A stretch of 64,000 bases of DNA from JAGOTP01 sp964582475 (GCA_964582475.1 CAZOQS010000005.1:1-64000), one strand, 5' to 3'; numbered from the stretch's first letter, positions 52,551-62,278 are shown. Numbers and translations: made by a program. Notes: generated from the letters alone by a model not told the origin.

Positions 52551-53693
52551 ATGTCCGACCCCTCCTCCCCTCACATCATTCTCGCGATCACCCTAGCCAA
52601 ACCAGGCGGGACCACGAGTCTCGTTTTTGCCTATGCTTTTTGGCTTAAACAAAGAGGTTTTAAGGTGACTCTCCTAGCGGGTGAGGGTGCCTGGCTCTTT
52701 GAAGAAGCCGCTAAAGTCGGTATTCCCTGCCTTCGAGTCCCTTGGATGCAACGCGAGATCCGTCCTTGGTTTGATCTGCCAGCGATCTTTTCTCTTGCAA
52801 AACTTCTTCGAACACTCAAGCCGGATGTCGTCCATCTGAATAGCAGCAAGATGGGTGTCATCGGAAGCCTGTCTGCCCGGCTGGCAGGCGTTCCTCGAGT
52901 CGTGTATTGCATTGGTGGCTGGGCCTTTTTAGAATCCATCGCCCCCTGGAAAAGACGTGTCTACGCCGTCGCCGAGCGCTTCACCGCCCGTTTTAAAGAC
53001 GTGATCATCTGTCTACACCCTGGCGACAAGCAAATTGCCGAAGAACAAGGAATTCGCCCACGCGAAGAGATCCTCGTGATCCCAAATGGCGTCGAACTAC
53101 AGGCGCTTGATCATGCGCGATTGAATCGTATCGACGCACGACAGGCGCTCGGCCTTCCACAGGACGGATTCGTCTTTGGAACCATCGCAAATTTTTATCC
53201 TGCGAAGAATCTTCCAAGCTACATTCGTGCCGTCGCACCTCTCTTGAAACAGTCCCCCTCTGCCAGCCTCGTCCTGATCGGAGATGGGCCAGAACGCCCT
53301 CAGCTCGAACAAGCGATTCGAGAGACCGAAACAGCGGAACAGATCGTCTTAACAGGCGCGCGAGCGCAGGCTCACTCCTTCTTGGCCGCCTTCGACGTCT
53401 TTGTTCTCCCCTCGACCAAAGAAGGTATGCCCTTCTCGCTCCTTGAAGCCATGGCGGCTCGTCTCCCCTGCGTCGTTACACGGGTCGGAGCCCACGCCTG
53501 GATGCTCGATGGCACCGGCTCCTCCCTTGTTCCACCAAACGACGCAGAGGCACTCCAGCGCGCTTTAAGCGAAGCCCTCCAACAGCGTGGACGCCTCATC
53601 GAGGTGGGCGAAGCTAATCGCACCGTCGTAGAACGACGCTTCCCACTTGAAACAACTTTTGAAGCTCAGCTCAACGCCTGTCTGCCCAAGTAA
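52551..53693 (+). CDS. Glycosyltransferase family 4
   Basis: A 380-aa GT-B enzyme with LAKPGGTTSLVFAYAFWL (acceptor-side loop) near the start, VVYCIGGWAFLES near 120 and the donor motif LPSTKEGMPFSLLEAMAAR near residue 290 (E-x7-E). GCTATG start context. It is a single-gene unit with its own terminator, next to the five-gene glycan unit and the polymerase/ligase gene. Sugar not determined. Confidence 0.93.
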   Translation: MSDPSSPHIILAITLAKPGGTTSLVFAYAFWLKQRGFKVTLLAGEGAWLFEEAAKVGIPCLRVPWMQREIRPWFDLPAIFSLAKLLRTLKPDVVHLNSSKMGVIGSLSARLAGVPRVVYCIGGWAFLESIAPWKRRVYAVAERFTARFKDVIICLHPGDKQIAEEQGIRPREEILVIPNGVELQALDHARLNRIDARQALGLPQDGFVFGTIANFYPAKNLPSYIRAVAPLLKQSPSASLVLIGDGPERPQLEQAIRETETAEQIVLTGARAQAHSFLAAFDVFVLPSTKEGMPFSLLEAMAARLPCVVTRVGAHAWMLDGTGSSLVPPNDAEALQRALSEALQQRGRLIEVGEANRTVVERRFPLETTFEAQLNACLPK

Positions 53694-53697
53694 TAAC

Positions 53698-53734
53698 GAA
53701 ACACCCCTCTCACCTTAGGTGAGAGGGGTGTTTT
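53698..53734 (+). terminator. Intrinsic terminator after the GT4 gene
   Basis: A perfect 15-bp stem, ACACCCCTCTCACCT (53701-53715) and AGGTGAGAGGGGTGT (53717-53731), then TTT. It stands between two convergent genes and is symmetric enough to serve both. Confidence 0.88.
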
Positions 53735-53761
53735 CAATTCGCCGTACTCGCTGAATTCGTA

Positions 53762-56080
53762 TTATCTCTGGGTCGGAGTCGCAACAATCGGGGTAGTTTC
53801 GACATCTACCGCTTCAACATTGATCCCATCGTTTGCGGGAGCGACACCCGCCTGCTGACGCACCTGACTTACAGTCTCGACGGGCAAGGCACGATAGAAC
53901 TCCTCAAGTAGATCCTGATAACCAGCGGCTTCTAGACGACGAGCGAAATCTCCGTAGAACCGGACGTATTCGGCTGTCGTTCCAAGCTTCGAGTAGCGGT
54001 CAATGATCAGCTTCAGCGCTTCTTTATCCTTGACCAAGAAGGCAGCTTCCGAAACTGCTGGCAACTCACGCAGACCTACCATGTACGGGAAAGACACCGT
54101 TTGCGATAAGAGAATTTCTTTTGGACCGTTTACCTGATCTTTCAAGCGGAAGAGGAGCGAAATCCCGTAGGCTAAGTGCGCCTGACCAAGCTCTGGATCT
54201 TCTTCCATCGCCTTTCGCTCGTACTTCATTGCCTCATCTGGATTGTTCTGGCGATAGTGGAAATCCGCCAAGGCAAAGAACAGCTGTTGACGACGCGGAC
54301 TCGTCAGCACGGCACGCTGATAGAGGTCGCTCGCTATTTGCGCGTCCGCAGGATAGAGCACTGCCATCTCCTGGTAGAAACGCGCGATCAAAAACAACAT
54401 GTTGGTTGAACGTGGGTGACGGGCCAGCTCCTGTTGCGCAACACGCTTCACCATCGAAACCAATTCATCGCGCTTTGGAGAGGTCTTGAGCGCTGGGTCT
54501 TGAGCCACATCTGTCAGGTTTTTGGCCATCAGATACGCTTGTTCATCCAGGTACGGCGTTGGAATCGCATTCGCCATCTTGAAGAGCTCAAGGGCGATAT
54601 CGTAGCGAACCGGGCGCAGCTGGAAGGCGCTGTTTGCCTGAATGATAAGACGTGATGCCTTGAAGGGCAGAACCGAGTAGCGCCAAACGATTGCCAAGAA
54701 GATCAGCTGCACTACCACAAATGAGATCAAAGGCAGGTTACGCGACTTCCCTTGAACAGGAGCCGGCGTTTCTTTTGGCTCCATCCCCGGAACGTGGAAA
54801 CTGTGCGACGAGACACCGATCACCAACGCAAACAGAAGATAACTCATCGTAAACGCGGCCGGATGGTCGAACACGAAAACGTTCTGGACAAAGTACGCCA
54901 CCGGCAACCCCGTTAGGAGCGCGAACGAAATCGAATCGAGTCGCTGCTCTCGATAGGCGCGATATAGCGACCAGAAGAGTGCGACATAGAGCGCCGTAAA
55001 CCCCATAAATCCAATTGCCCCCGTCATCGCCAAGACATCCATGATCGTGTTGTGTGAACGATCAAACCACGTTTCGTACTGGCTATAGCGCAACGAAGCT
55101 GGGTTGTACTTCAAGTTAAACAAGATGTGGTAGGCATCAAATCCCCAACCGGTGAGCGGTTTTTCTTTGAATCCCGCCCAAGCGATACGCCACGCGATAA
55201 AGCGAGGTTCTGGAATCACGGAGAATCCACTTGTGATACGGCTAATATACGGGGCATTTTTGATTGTCTCCGTATTTCGCATCGAGAAGAGAATCCCGTA
55301 GACAATGAAAACGGCTGCAACGGCTGCAATCACGCCACGCTTCAGACGACGATCCTTAAGTGTCAGCCCGGCAACAATCCCAACGACCAAGATCCCCATG
55401 GCGAGTCCCACCAAGCCTCCACGTGACTGAGTTAGGAAGAAGGCGATCAACTGGAACAAAATCACGCAACCGTAGATCCCCTTCGCGGTGCGAGAAGGCG
55501 CCTTTGCAAGCAACCACAGCGCAAAGAAGATGTTGAAGATCTGATACGACGCCATATAAATCGGATTGTCGAGCAGCCCTCCAATACGTCCACCCGCTGG
55601 GAACAGCAAGAGTTTTGGAAAAGGAATTTGGAGCATGCTCACGACCGCCATGATCACGGACAATGCCAATTCAAAGTTCAACAACCGACGCCACTGCGAC
55701 CAGGTCTTCACAAGACCAGTCGTCATGAGGAGCCAAGCTAAGAAATGCAGCAAGGTAAACAACCCATTCATGCGCTCCTGGTTCCCCCACCAAGATCGAA
55801 GTGGATCAGCCGAAAAAACAACCGACAGGCCAATAGTAAAGAAGTAAAAGACGATTGCTCCAAGCAACGCATGACGATGTGGACGGACACTCGGCTCCAT
55901 CCAAGCGAGAGCGAGGTACGCGGGGAACGTTAACCCGATCAAGATCTGCAAGAAGATCAGCTTCGAGAACACGAAGGGGAAAATAACCACCGGAATAAAT
56001 ACGAGCGGCATGAGAAGTCCGGCATAAATGCCAAGGAACGCAACAGCTCTCAGCCAAAAAACGGTCGTTTTTCTGTTCAT
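53762..56080 (-). CDS. O-antigen ligase/polymerase-like protein with C-terminal TPR region
   Basis: A 772-aa protein. The first ~460 residues carry about 12 membrane segments, with the Wzy_C/WaaL core GWGFDAYHILFN and WFDRSHNTIMDVLAMTGAIG (~345-380). The rest is a soluble helical-repeat region (~490-740) that resembles TPRs (FFALADFHYRQNNPDEAMKY, ELGQAHLAYGISLLF). Such proteins join or polymerise lipid-linked glycans outside the membrane. The start at 56080 (MNRKTTVFWLRAV, CTATG) was preferred over 56146, which would reach into the upstream terminator. Confidence 0.9.
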   Translation of the reverse strand: MNRKTTVFWLRAVAFLGIYAGLLMPLVFIPVVIFPFVFSKLIFLQILIGLTFPAYLALAWMEPSVRPHRHALLGAIVFYFFTIGLSVVFSADPLRSWWGNQERMNGLFTLLHFLAWLLMTTGLVKTWSQWRRLLNFELALSVIMAVVSMLQIPFPKLLLFPAGGRIGGLLDNPIYMASYQIFNIFFALWLLAKAPSRTAKGIYGCVILFQLIAFFLTQSRGGLVGLAMGILVVGIVAGLTLKDRRLKRGVIAAVAAVFIVYGILFSMRNTETIKNAPYISRITSGFSVIPEPRFIAWRIAWAGFKEKPLTGWGFDAYHILFNLKYNPASLRYSQYETWFDRSHNTIMDVLAMTGAIGFMGFTALYVALFWSLYRAYREQRLDSISFALLTGLPVAYFVQNVFVFDHPAAFTMSYLLFALVIGVSSHSFHVPGMEPKETPAPVQGKSRNLPLISFVVVQLIFLAIVWRYSVLPFKASRLIIQANSAFQLRPVRYDIALELFKMANAIPTPYLDEQAYLMAKNLTDVAQDPALKTSPKRDELVSMVKRVAQQELARHPRSTNMLFLIARFYQEMAVLYPADAQIASDLYQRAVLTSPRRQQLFFALADFHYRQNNPDEAMKYERKAMEEDPELGQAHLAYGISLLFRLKDQVNGPKEILLSQTVSFPYMVGLRELPAVSEAAFLVKDKEALKLIIDRYSKLGTTAEYVRFYGDFARRLEAAGYQDLLEEFYRALPVETVSQVRQQAGVAPANDGINVEAVDVETTPIVATPTQR

Positions 56081-56147
56081 AGTTAGGGCAAACGGTAACA
56101 CACAAAACTGGACGGGTACAATCCACAGGCTGGCCACTCCACCCAAA

Positions 56148-56175
56148 CAAAAACTCCCCCGAAGGGGAGTTTTTG
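56148..56175 (-). terminator. Intrinsic terminator after the S-layer-like gene
   Basis: A 12-bp stem, CAAAAACTCCCC and GGGGAGTTTTTG with a CGAA loop, lies 16 nt after the stop of the surface protein gene. On the minus strand it ends in TTTTTG; the plus side has a longer T tract. Confidence 0.88.
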
Positions 56176-56191
56176 TTTTTCCGAAGGCGAA

Positions 56192-59100
56192 CTAGCTGCT
56201 GCGAGTTACCTGCGTTGAACCAGTGAGGTCCTGCAAGTACAAGTCGTCAGTCCAGTCACCCGAGGTGTTGGTTCCACCGCCTGATTCAGACACGTCTGAC
56301 CAGACAAAGGTTCCAGCGGCTACACCTGCTCCGTCAGCCGTAGCGGCCAAGTTGGAGCCTGGCAACTGCGTCGTTCCCGTGAGGGTCGTTGTCGCAGATG
56401 TCAAGAATCCAGTGTAATTCGTTCCTGTCGACTGAGTCGTGAAGGAAGTGCTTACAACATCACCTGAGACAGTACCGACGACGTTGTTCGCACGAAGTGC
56501 GTACTGAACGTTGGTGCCTGCACTGATTGTTTCAGGGTTTGTGAACTTGATGACCACGTAGGTTGTGGTAGGAGCTGTAATGCTGCCACCAGTGCTACCC
56601 TTCAAAGAAGCACCCGTGAACGCCTGAACGACATCGTAGTCGTTGGTGTTCATGACCTGGCTACCACCCTGATCAGTCTTCAAAACAACGAAGTCTGAGA
56701 GAGTAAAGCCGGAGAGAGGGCTGTTCGTCGAGGTTGAAGCAGAAACGCGGAATGTAACTTTCTTCAAGGCGACTTCACCGAGTGTGTCGGCGGAGACATT
56801 GAAGCGATACAATTCTGGGGAGCTGCCTGGAACCAAGTTCTGCGACAAAGCGACGCGGCTAACCGCTGGCTTCGAAGCACGAACGATGTGCGTGTTCCCG
56901 AAGAGACCCTGGTTCAAGACCGTAGCTGTCGTGGTTGCAATGTACACACGTTCACCAGAAGCCTGACCTGTTACGCGAACGTTGAATTTCGTTGCGTACG
57001 CTGCGTCGTATTCTGGATCTGTGATGTTGTTCGAAGCAAGACCAAGACGAACTGGCTGACCACTGCGTGCGGCGCTGACATCAACAGCGACGGAGGAAGT
57101 TGCCACAACTGGGGCAAGCTTCGCCATAAGCTGAATGACTACGCTGCCATCCTTAGGTACTACGATTGGGCTGGTGAGGAAGACATCTTTCGATGAGCTT
57201 GCACCACCGGAGAATTGACCCGTACCGCGGACTGCACCTGCAACTGCAACTGCAACTTCGCTGTACATGAGACCAAGACCGGAGGATGTTACCATCACGC
57301 GATCGATCACCATGTCCTCATACTGTGCTGTTGCACGGTACTGAGCGAGACGCTGCCAGCTGTCGTTGCGCATGCCAGGCTTTCCGGCAAGCAAGATTGT
57401 CGACTGTGGCATGTTGTCCGTGTTCAACGAAATCGTACCAGCGCTCTGAACAGTCATGATGACTGAGGATGGAGTTGCTGTGCCGCTTACGTTGTTTGTT
57501 GCGCTGTTTGTGACAGTGATCGTGTTTGCATCCTGATCCTGTGCAGTGATAGCGGAGACACCGACCGCAAAGAGGTCGCTGCTGCCAGCAATGACGGAGT
57601 CAGCTGTACACTTTGCTGTCAAAACACCTGTCGTACCACGAGTCACTGGCCAGTTAAGGTTCGTGAAGCTCATGACACCGCTAGAGTCTGGTACACGAGA
57701 CTGGCCAACCTGGACCTGAGCCCCGGCTTCCGTCTTGTACAAAGAACATGTCGTGACAACGTTGAGGAAGTCAGTGACGTTCCAAGTACCTGCTGTGTTA
57801 CCAGAACCTACCAATGTTACAGCCGTGATCAAGGCATCGCTCTGACCGCCCGCTGTGAAGTTCAAACCAAGGGATGCAATATCCGATTGGCGCTTTACAA
57901 CGTTGGTGGAAGCTGGGCTACCCGAGAGAGCAGCTGTGAGGCTTCCAGCCTGCACGGTCATTTCGTTACCGTTGATGATGGAGTTTGGCACGATGTCGGA
58001 CGTTGCAACCTGTTCGTTCGTGTCAACGACACGGACGTCACCAGACTGGAAGGCGTTCAACATAGCGCGGTACTTCTTGCCGACGAAGTCGGTGTTGTCC
58101 GTGTTGTACAAGTCAACAAGAACTTCGAAGTTACGCGTCTGACCAGCGTTTACGTAGACAACGTTGTTGAAGACGAATGTCGATGTGGTTGGGAAGGTCG
58201 GGGCATCCAATGTTCCGCCAGAAGCAGATGTTGGGCCCTGAACTGTCTGACCAGTCGCCATGTCGCGGACGCGAACGTTGCGGATGTAATCCGTGTAGCT
58301 CGACGTACCCGTTGCAACGAGACCACCGTTCGTCGAACCAACGGCGAGACGCATGTTGCGTACTTCGAGGTTCGAGCTCTGGGAAGTCAAGGCAAAGCGC
58401 ATGAAGACAACGTTGTTCTGACCCTTCGCAACGTTCGTCGTACCAGGACCATTGTAGGCAATCGTCAACTGGCCACCCTGTGTGGTCAAGCTGATGAAGT
58501 TGGATCCGGATCCGTCGAAGGTTCCGTTGCTTGAGGTACAGCCACTTGTCGAAGTACCGTTACAGACGAGCACACCGGATCCGTAGACACGGTCGATAGC
58601 GAGAACGTCTGCAGAGTATTCAACGTATGTCTTGATCGTGTTTGTGGAACGACCGGAGACATCAGCCTTCAAAGAGAAGACACGTGTCACTCCGTTTGGA
58701 ATGTCGTAGCCTTCGCCTGTGAAGTTCATCACGATCTGGTTGTTCGAGCTTACGCCTGCAGCTGAGGCAACGAGAGTTGCACCCTGGTACAAGTTGAAGT
58801 TCTTCAGATCTGTGTTTGGCGTGTTTCCACCTTGGTACAAAGTGATGCGGCGGACGCGAACATCGTTCGTGTTGGCCGTCAATTTGAAGTTGGAGATTTC
58901 AGCTTGTGTCGATCCAACGTTTGGATTCGATGGCTGAGTACCCTTTTGGATGTCCAAGCGAGCAGCGCTCGTTGTACCGATCACAAAGGAGTTGCCCTTG
59001 ATTGGGAATGGACCACCGATTGTCACCGCTGGAGTTGTGGTAACAGAGCTACCAGCAACGATAACGGAGGCGGCGTCCATAAGTTCAAAGGAGTGTTCAC

Positions 59101-60157
59101 CACCAGTAGATGTGAGACCACCCTTTACGTCACCAACCAACACGAGGGACCAAGTCTGGTTAGCTGGAACTGTCCAGTTCAAACCGTTGAAGTCAACAGT
59201 CTGTGTAACCGAGTTGATCGAGCGACCCGTCGTGAGACGTGTGCCCTGTGCGTCGTAGAGGTAGATGTTCGAGAAATCAGACGTAGCACCAACGCCAGAG
59301 CGCTTCACGCGAAGACCTGTGACGCGAACGTCAGAGGAACCAGCTGTGAAGTTGAACTTGGCGAGCTGGCTGCCGGAGCTGCCCTGAGGCAACGTAGCGC
59401 GAGCTGGTGTGTCAGAAGCCAAAGCAACCATGAGGTTACCGGAAACTGGCACTGGTGTGCTGCTGCGATAAATCGCATCAGCCATCATTGCTTCACGAGC
59501 CGTAACATCGCTGCCGGCTGGGTAAGCAATTGTCGTCTGGATGACGTTGGCGGCGTTGAACCAGTTAGCAGCAAAAGCTGAATCTGGAACAAACTTGCGC
59601 TTCATGCCATTCATGACAACGTAACGCGATGCATCACCAGCGTACGAGATAAGCGTACCATCTGGGTGAATAGCGGACGCGAGGGAAGGACCAGTTGTGT
59701 AGTTCGTGAAGAAAGCATCTGGAACGTCGACAACGCGGCGGGCCCAAGCTGAGCCGTAGAGCGAAGTAGCGATCGATTCAGATTCAACCCAGCGGAGCAC
59801 ACCACCTGGAGCAACCGCGTACACCTTTGGATCGGTCGTAATCTTTACAAGCTTTGTGCCTGAGCGGAGTACGAGGTTTCCACCAATGGAGACAGCGGCG
59901 AGTTCTGCATCCGTAATGGTCTTAACGGACGAGAAATCTGGGAACCACGAGAAGAATGTGGTTTCGTTTGGGAACACGTAGCGCTTCATGTCGGACGCGT
60001 AGTAATACACGGCAGGACCGGAAGCTTTGATGAGGTCACCCGCGACGAGGGTGGCAGCGGACGCGCCGTTTGGCAACGCAAGCATACCAGTACCAACCGT
60101 CGAGAGAACCGTCGTCAACGAGACGAAGCTCGAGAGGATTCTTTTTGCAAGACTCAT
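56192..60157 (-). CDS. S-layer-like modular surface protein (1,321 aa)
   Basis: A Sec signal peptide (residues ~1-34, ending GASA) is followed by an N-terminal module (~36-200) with repeated aromatic segments (YYYASDMKRYVFPNE, GGNLVLRSGTKLVKITTDPK, RYVVMNGMKRKFVPD). I recall this module from many Patescibacteria surface proteins. Then come about six Thr/Ser/Val-rich beta domains of 130-190 residues that share a strand pattern (FNFTAGSSDVRVTGLRVKR, FKLTANTNDVRVRRITLY, FALTSQSSNLEVRNMRLAV). Cysteines are rare, in contrast to the giant protein. Probably a main cell-surface or S-layer component. The start at 60157 follows CAT-A-T; the frame continues to 60328 but the earlier part is the structured leader. 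Confidence 0.9.
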   Translation of the reverse strand: MSLAKRILSSFVSLTTVLSTVGTGMLALPNGASAATLVAGDLIKASGPAVYYYASDMKRYVFPNETTFFSWFPDFSSVKTITDAELAAVSIGGNLVLRSGTKLVKITTDPKVYAVAPGGVLRWVESESIATSLYGSAWARRVVDVPDAFFTNYTTGPSLASAIHPDGTLISYAGDASRYVVMNGMKRKFVPDSAFAANWFNAANVIQTTIAYPAGSDVTAREAMMADAIYRSSTPVPVSGNLMVALASDTPARATLPQGSSGSQLAKFNFTAGSSDVRVTGLRVKRSGVGATSDFSNIYLYDAQGTRLTTGRSINSVTQTVDFNGLNWTVPANQTWSLVLVGDVKGGLTSTGGEHSFELMDAASVIVAGSSVTTTPAVTIGGPFPIKGNSFVIGTTSAARLDIQKGTQPSNPNVGSTQAEISNFKLTANTNDVRVRRITLYQGGNTPNTDLKNFNLYQGATLVASAAGVSSNNQIVMNFTGEGYDIPNGVTRVFSLKADVSGRSTNTIKTYVEYSADVLAIDRVYGSGVLVCNGTSTSGCTSSNGTFDGSGSNFISLTTQGGQLTIAYNGPGTTNVAKGQNNVVFMRFALTSQSSNLEVRNMRLAVGSTNGGLVATGTSSYTDYIRNVRVRDMATGQTVQGPTSASGGTLDAPTFPTTSTFVFNNVVYVNAGQTRNFEVLVDLYNTDNTDFVGKKYRAMLNAFQSGDVRVVDTNEQVATSDIVPNSIINGNEMTVQAGSLTAALSGSPASTNVVKRQSDIASLGLNFTAGGQSDALITAVTLVGSGNTAGTWNVTDFLNVVTTCSLYKTEAGAQVQVGQSRVPDSSGVMSFTNLNWPVTRGTTGVLTAKCTADSVIAGSSDLFAVGVSAITAQDQDANTITVTNSATNNVSGTATPSSVIMTVQSAGTISLNTDNMPQSTILLAGKPGMRNDSWQRLAQYRATAQYEDMVIDRVMVTSSGLGLMYSEVAVAVAGAVRGTGQFSGGASSSKDVFLTSPIVVPKDGSVVIQLMAKLAPVVATSSVAVDVSAARSGQPVRLGLASNNITDPEYDAAYATKFNVRVTGQASGERVYIATTTATVLNQGLFGNTHIVRASKPAVSRVALSQNLVPGSSPELYRFNVSADTLGEVALKKVTFRVSASTSTNSPLSGFTLSDFVVLKTDQGGSQVMNTNDYDVVQAFTGASLKGSTGGSITAPTTTYVVIKFTNPETISAGTNVQYALRANNVVGTVSGDVVSTSFTTQSTGTNYTGFLTSATTTLTGTTQLPGSNLAATADGAGVAAGTFVWSDVSESGGGTNTSGDWTDDLYLQDLTGSTQVTRSS

Positions 60158-60407
60158 ATGACCTGTTGGTCTTCGAGAAGACTGAATTTTCTTTGGAGAA
60201 AGAAAATACAGTAAAAGAAATGTCTGAGTAAGGTGCGTGGAACCTCTCACGGACGTGAGAGCTCGACCTTTAAGAACCACGCGTTGAATGAAAGGTGACA
60301 GGCCGGGATAAGGGATTGAGCCCTGCACCCGCTTCGATGCACATCCCAGTGATGTAGATCGGAGCGGACGGAGATCTAGGTATAGATCTCAGACCGTTGA
60401 ACCATTC
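60158..60407 (-). promoter_or_regulatory. Structured 5' leader of the S-layer-like gene
   Basis: The 250-nt gap to the upstream gene is packed with hairpins in minus-strand sense: GAGATCTA-TACC-TAGATCTC (60371-60390, perfect), ACATC/GATGT, AGGG/CCCT, and CTCTCACG/CGTGAGAG inside a GCGTGG/CCACGC outer stem (about 60235-60285). No start codon with a good context and no known riboswitch class was recognised. A long stable leader fits a very abundant mRNA such as an S-layer gene. A clear promoter was not found inside; the gene may be read from the sigma-factor operon. Confidence 0.6.
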
Positions 60408-61601
60408 TTATTTTTTCTCGCTTGTCGTTGAAGGTGGGACCGCTGCTGTCGTTGAGGCGGGCGGAGAGGTAGTCGGTGTCGTAGTACTCATTCCCGGTGG
60501 TGTCGCGTTCGTGGTTGAAGCGGTTCGCGTCTCAGGCGTTGAGGAGCTTGCTGCGACAACCGACTCCGCAGACCGTTCTGCGCTGGAAGCCGATTTAGAG
60601 GCCTCGATCAGCTTGTCCCCCACTTCGCTCAATCGATCTTGAGATAAGAGCTGACGCGCTTCTGCTAGAGAGGCCGTAGCACTCGCCAGATCAGCGAACG
60701 ATGAAGTTGAGCTATTCAGCGCAGGGGTCGTCGAGACGAAGGCAAGCGTTCCAGACGCCGATAGAATACCCGCGTTCGTCAGTTGCTCCGTTGCGCTCGT
60801 GATGTGATCTGAGACGCCCGCTACTTTTTGATTGATGGATTCAAGCAATTCCTCTTTTGAAACCAACTTTTTCGCCGCTTCGTCCTGAGTTTGTGAATCG
60901 AGAATGGCATTCACAGCTTTTACTGAGGCGTTCACGGCAGCTGCCTCCGCTTCTGCAAACTGCGGACGATCTTCGAGCGGAAGGGAAGCCTTGGCGACCT
61001 TCAATCCAACAACCGCTTCTGTACTCGCCTTATCGATCAACTTTGCAACCTCCACACGTTCACTTGGACTATCTCCTGAGCTGTCTGTGAGTTGGTTCTT
61101 TACGGTATCTAAATCACGGCGCAACATTTCCGTTGCTTCTTTTAAGCGCTCTGGCTTCTTTCCAATATCATCTGTCTGAGCAATCTTTTTGATCTCCTCT
61201 ACGCGACGGTTTACGAATTCCCCTTTCAAACGGACTTTGTCTGTTTTATCAGAAGCAAACACTAAACGCGTTTGTTCAGAAACAAGCTTCACAGGGAACA
61301 AGAGGTCGCCTGGAACTGATTGCTCCGAAGCCGAAACACCCGCCATCGAACCACCAACAATCAATCCAAGACCGGACAAAACAGCCGCGATCGGACCACG
61401 TAAGACGGAACGCGCGGGAAGTGGCATCAAAGAACGGATCATCAAACCTACACGCTCTCCGAAAGAAACAGGCGCGACTTCTTTTCCTCCAATTTTTTGC
61501 AACAACGCTTCACGCGTATTCTGCACCCACGTCGAATCTGGCTGCACAGAGCGGAGCTCTGTGAGCATGCGACGGAGACGTGGAGTGCGGAGGTCGCGCA
61601 T
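60408..61601 (-). CDS. DUF5667-type membrane protein, probable anti-sigma factor
   Basis: A 397-aa protein with a cytoplasmic N-terminal segment (~1-70), one membrane segment (~72-92), then an external region starting with SVPGDLLFPVKLVSEQTRLV, the DUF5667 signature, followed by long charged helices (~100-290) and a Ser/Thr/Pro-rich tail. It begins 6 nt after the ECF sigma gene. The order sigma factor, single-pass partner is that of sigma/anti-sigma pairs: the cytoplasmic part would hold the sigma factor and the outer part would sense envelope state. This role is inference. Confidence 0.85.
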   Translation of the reverse strand: MRDLRTPRLRRMLTELRSVQPDSTWVQNTREALLQKIGGKEVAPVSFGERVGLMIRSLMPLPARSVLRGPIAAVLSGLGLIVGGSMAGVSASEQSVPGDLLFPVKLVSEQTRLVFASDKTDKVRLKGEFVNRRVEEIKKIAQTDDIGKKPERLKEATEMLRRDLDTVKNQLTDSSGDSPSERVEVAKLIDKASTEAVVGLKVAKASLPLEDRPQFAEAEAAAVNASVKAVNAILDSQTQDEAAKKLVSKEELLESINQKVAGVSDHITSATEQLTNAGILSASGTLAFVSTTPALNSSTSSFADLASATASLAEARQLLSQDRLSEVGDKLIEASKSASSAERSAESVVAASSSTPETRTASTTNATPPGMSTTTPTTSPPASTTAAVPPSTTSEKK

Positions 61602-61606
61602 AAGAG

Positions 61607-62188
61607 TTAGTCGATAAAGGTCTTGAGAAGAGTGAGCGCTCGATGGTAGATGACTCGAACGTTGGCGTGGGATTTGTCGAGCGCTTGGGCAATCTCAGGA
61701 AATGAGAGGTCTTCGACTAAGCGCAGGAGCAAGACATCTTGATAATCTTCCTTCAATTTTTTGACGTGACGGAGGAGAAGCGCCGCTTCCGCTTGAACGA
61801 CGGTTTGCGTATGACCTCTTCCTCGATCTGAAACATCCCTTTCACTATCAGTAGTCGCTGCAGCCCCCTCATCTGTTACAGACTCCTCATGAAGAGACTC
61901 GATCGGTCGACGCTTATCCCGTCGATAGGAGTCAATAATCTTCCTCCGAGCGATTTTATACAGTAGCCCCCGTACGCTCCGAATCTCTTCTGTTCGTTGG
62001 GATAAAATGCGCCAAATGTCTAAAAAAACCTCTGAAACAAGGTCTTCCGCGAGCTCGCGTTGAGATACTTTTGAGTAAATAAAGCGATAGAGCGATTGGA
62101 CGTGCCGATCATAAAGATGAGCAAACGCCTTCCGATCGCCCTCTGTCCGGACTCGAAATACAAAATAGGTATCGATGAGCGAAGACAT
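61607..62188 (-). CDS. ECF-type RNA polymerase sigma factor
   Basis: A 193-aa protein with sigma region 2 (FAHLYDRHVQSLYRFIYSKV, AEDLVSEVFLDIWRIL, residues ~22-62) and region 4 (LRLVEDLSFPEIAQALDKSH, ~150-170, then a helix-turn-helix), joined by an acidic linker (~105-130). Lack of regions 1 and 3 places it in the ECF group. The start at 62188 (GCATG) is one of the few without T at -1. It is the likely regulator of the envelope genes that follow. Confidence 0.93.
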   Translation of the reverse strand: MSSLIDTYFVFRVRTEGDRKAFAHLYDRHVQSLYRFIYSKVSQRELAEDLVSEVFLDIWRILSQRTEEIRSVRGLLYKIARRKIIDSYRRDKRRPIESLHEESVTDEGAAATTDSERDVSDRGRGHTQTVVQAEAALLLRHVKKLKEDYQDVLLLRLVEDLSFPEIAQALDKSHANVRVIYHRALTLLKTFID

Positions 62189-62278
62189 GCGTTCTAAATA
62201 AAGCGCTAAATCTAGCGTTTTTTTCTCAAACCCGAAGAAATCAGCCTGGAATGCATAGGGGGAAAGAGATTAGAGACT

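Noticed and set aside
62200..62222. Plus-strand terminator-like hairpin (CGCTA-AATC-TAGCG then T7)
   Set aside because: No plus-strand gene lies upstream; it is in the leader of the sigma gene and the stem is only 5 bp.
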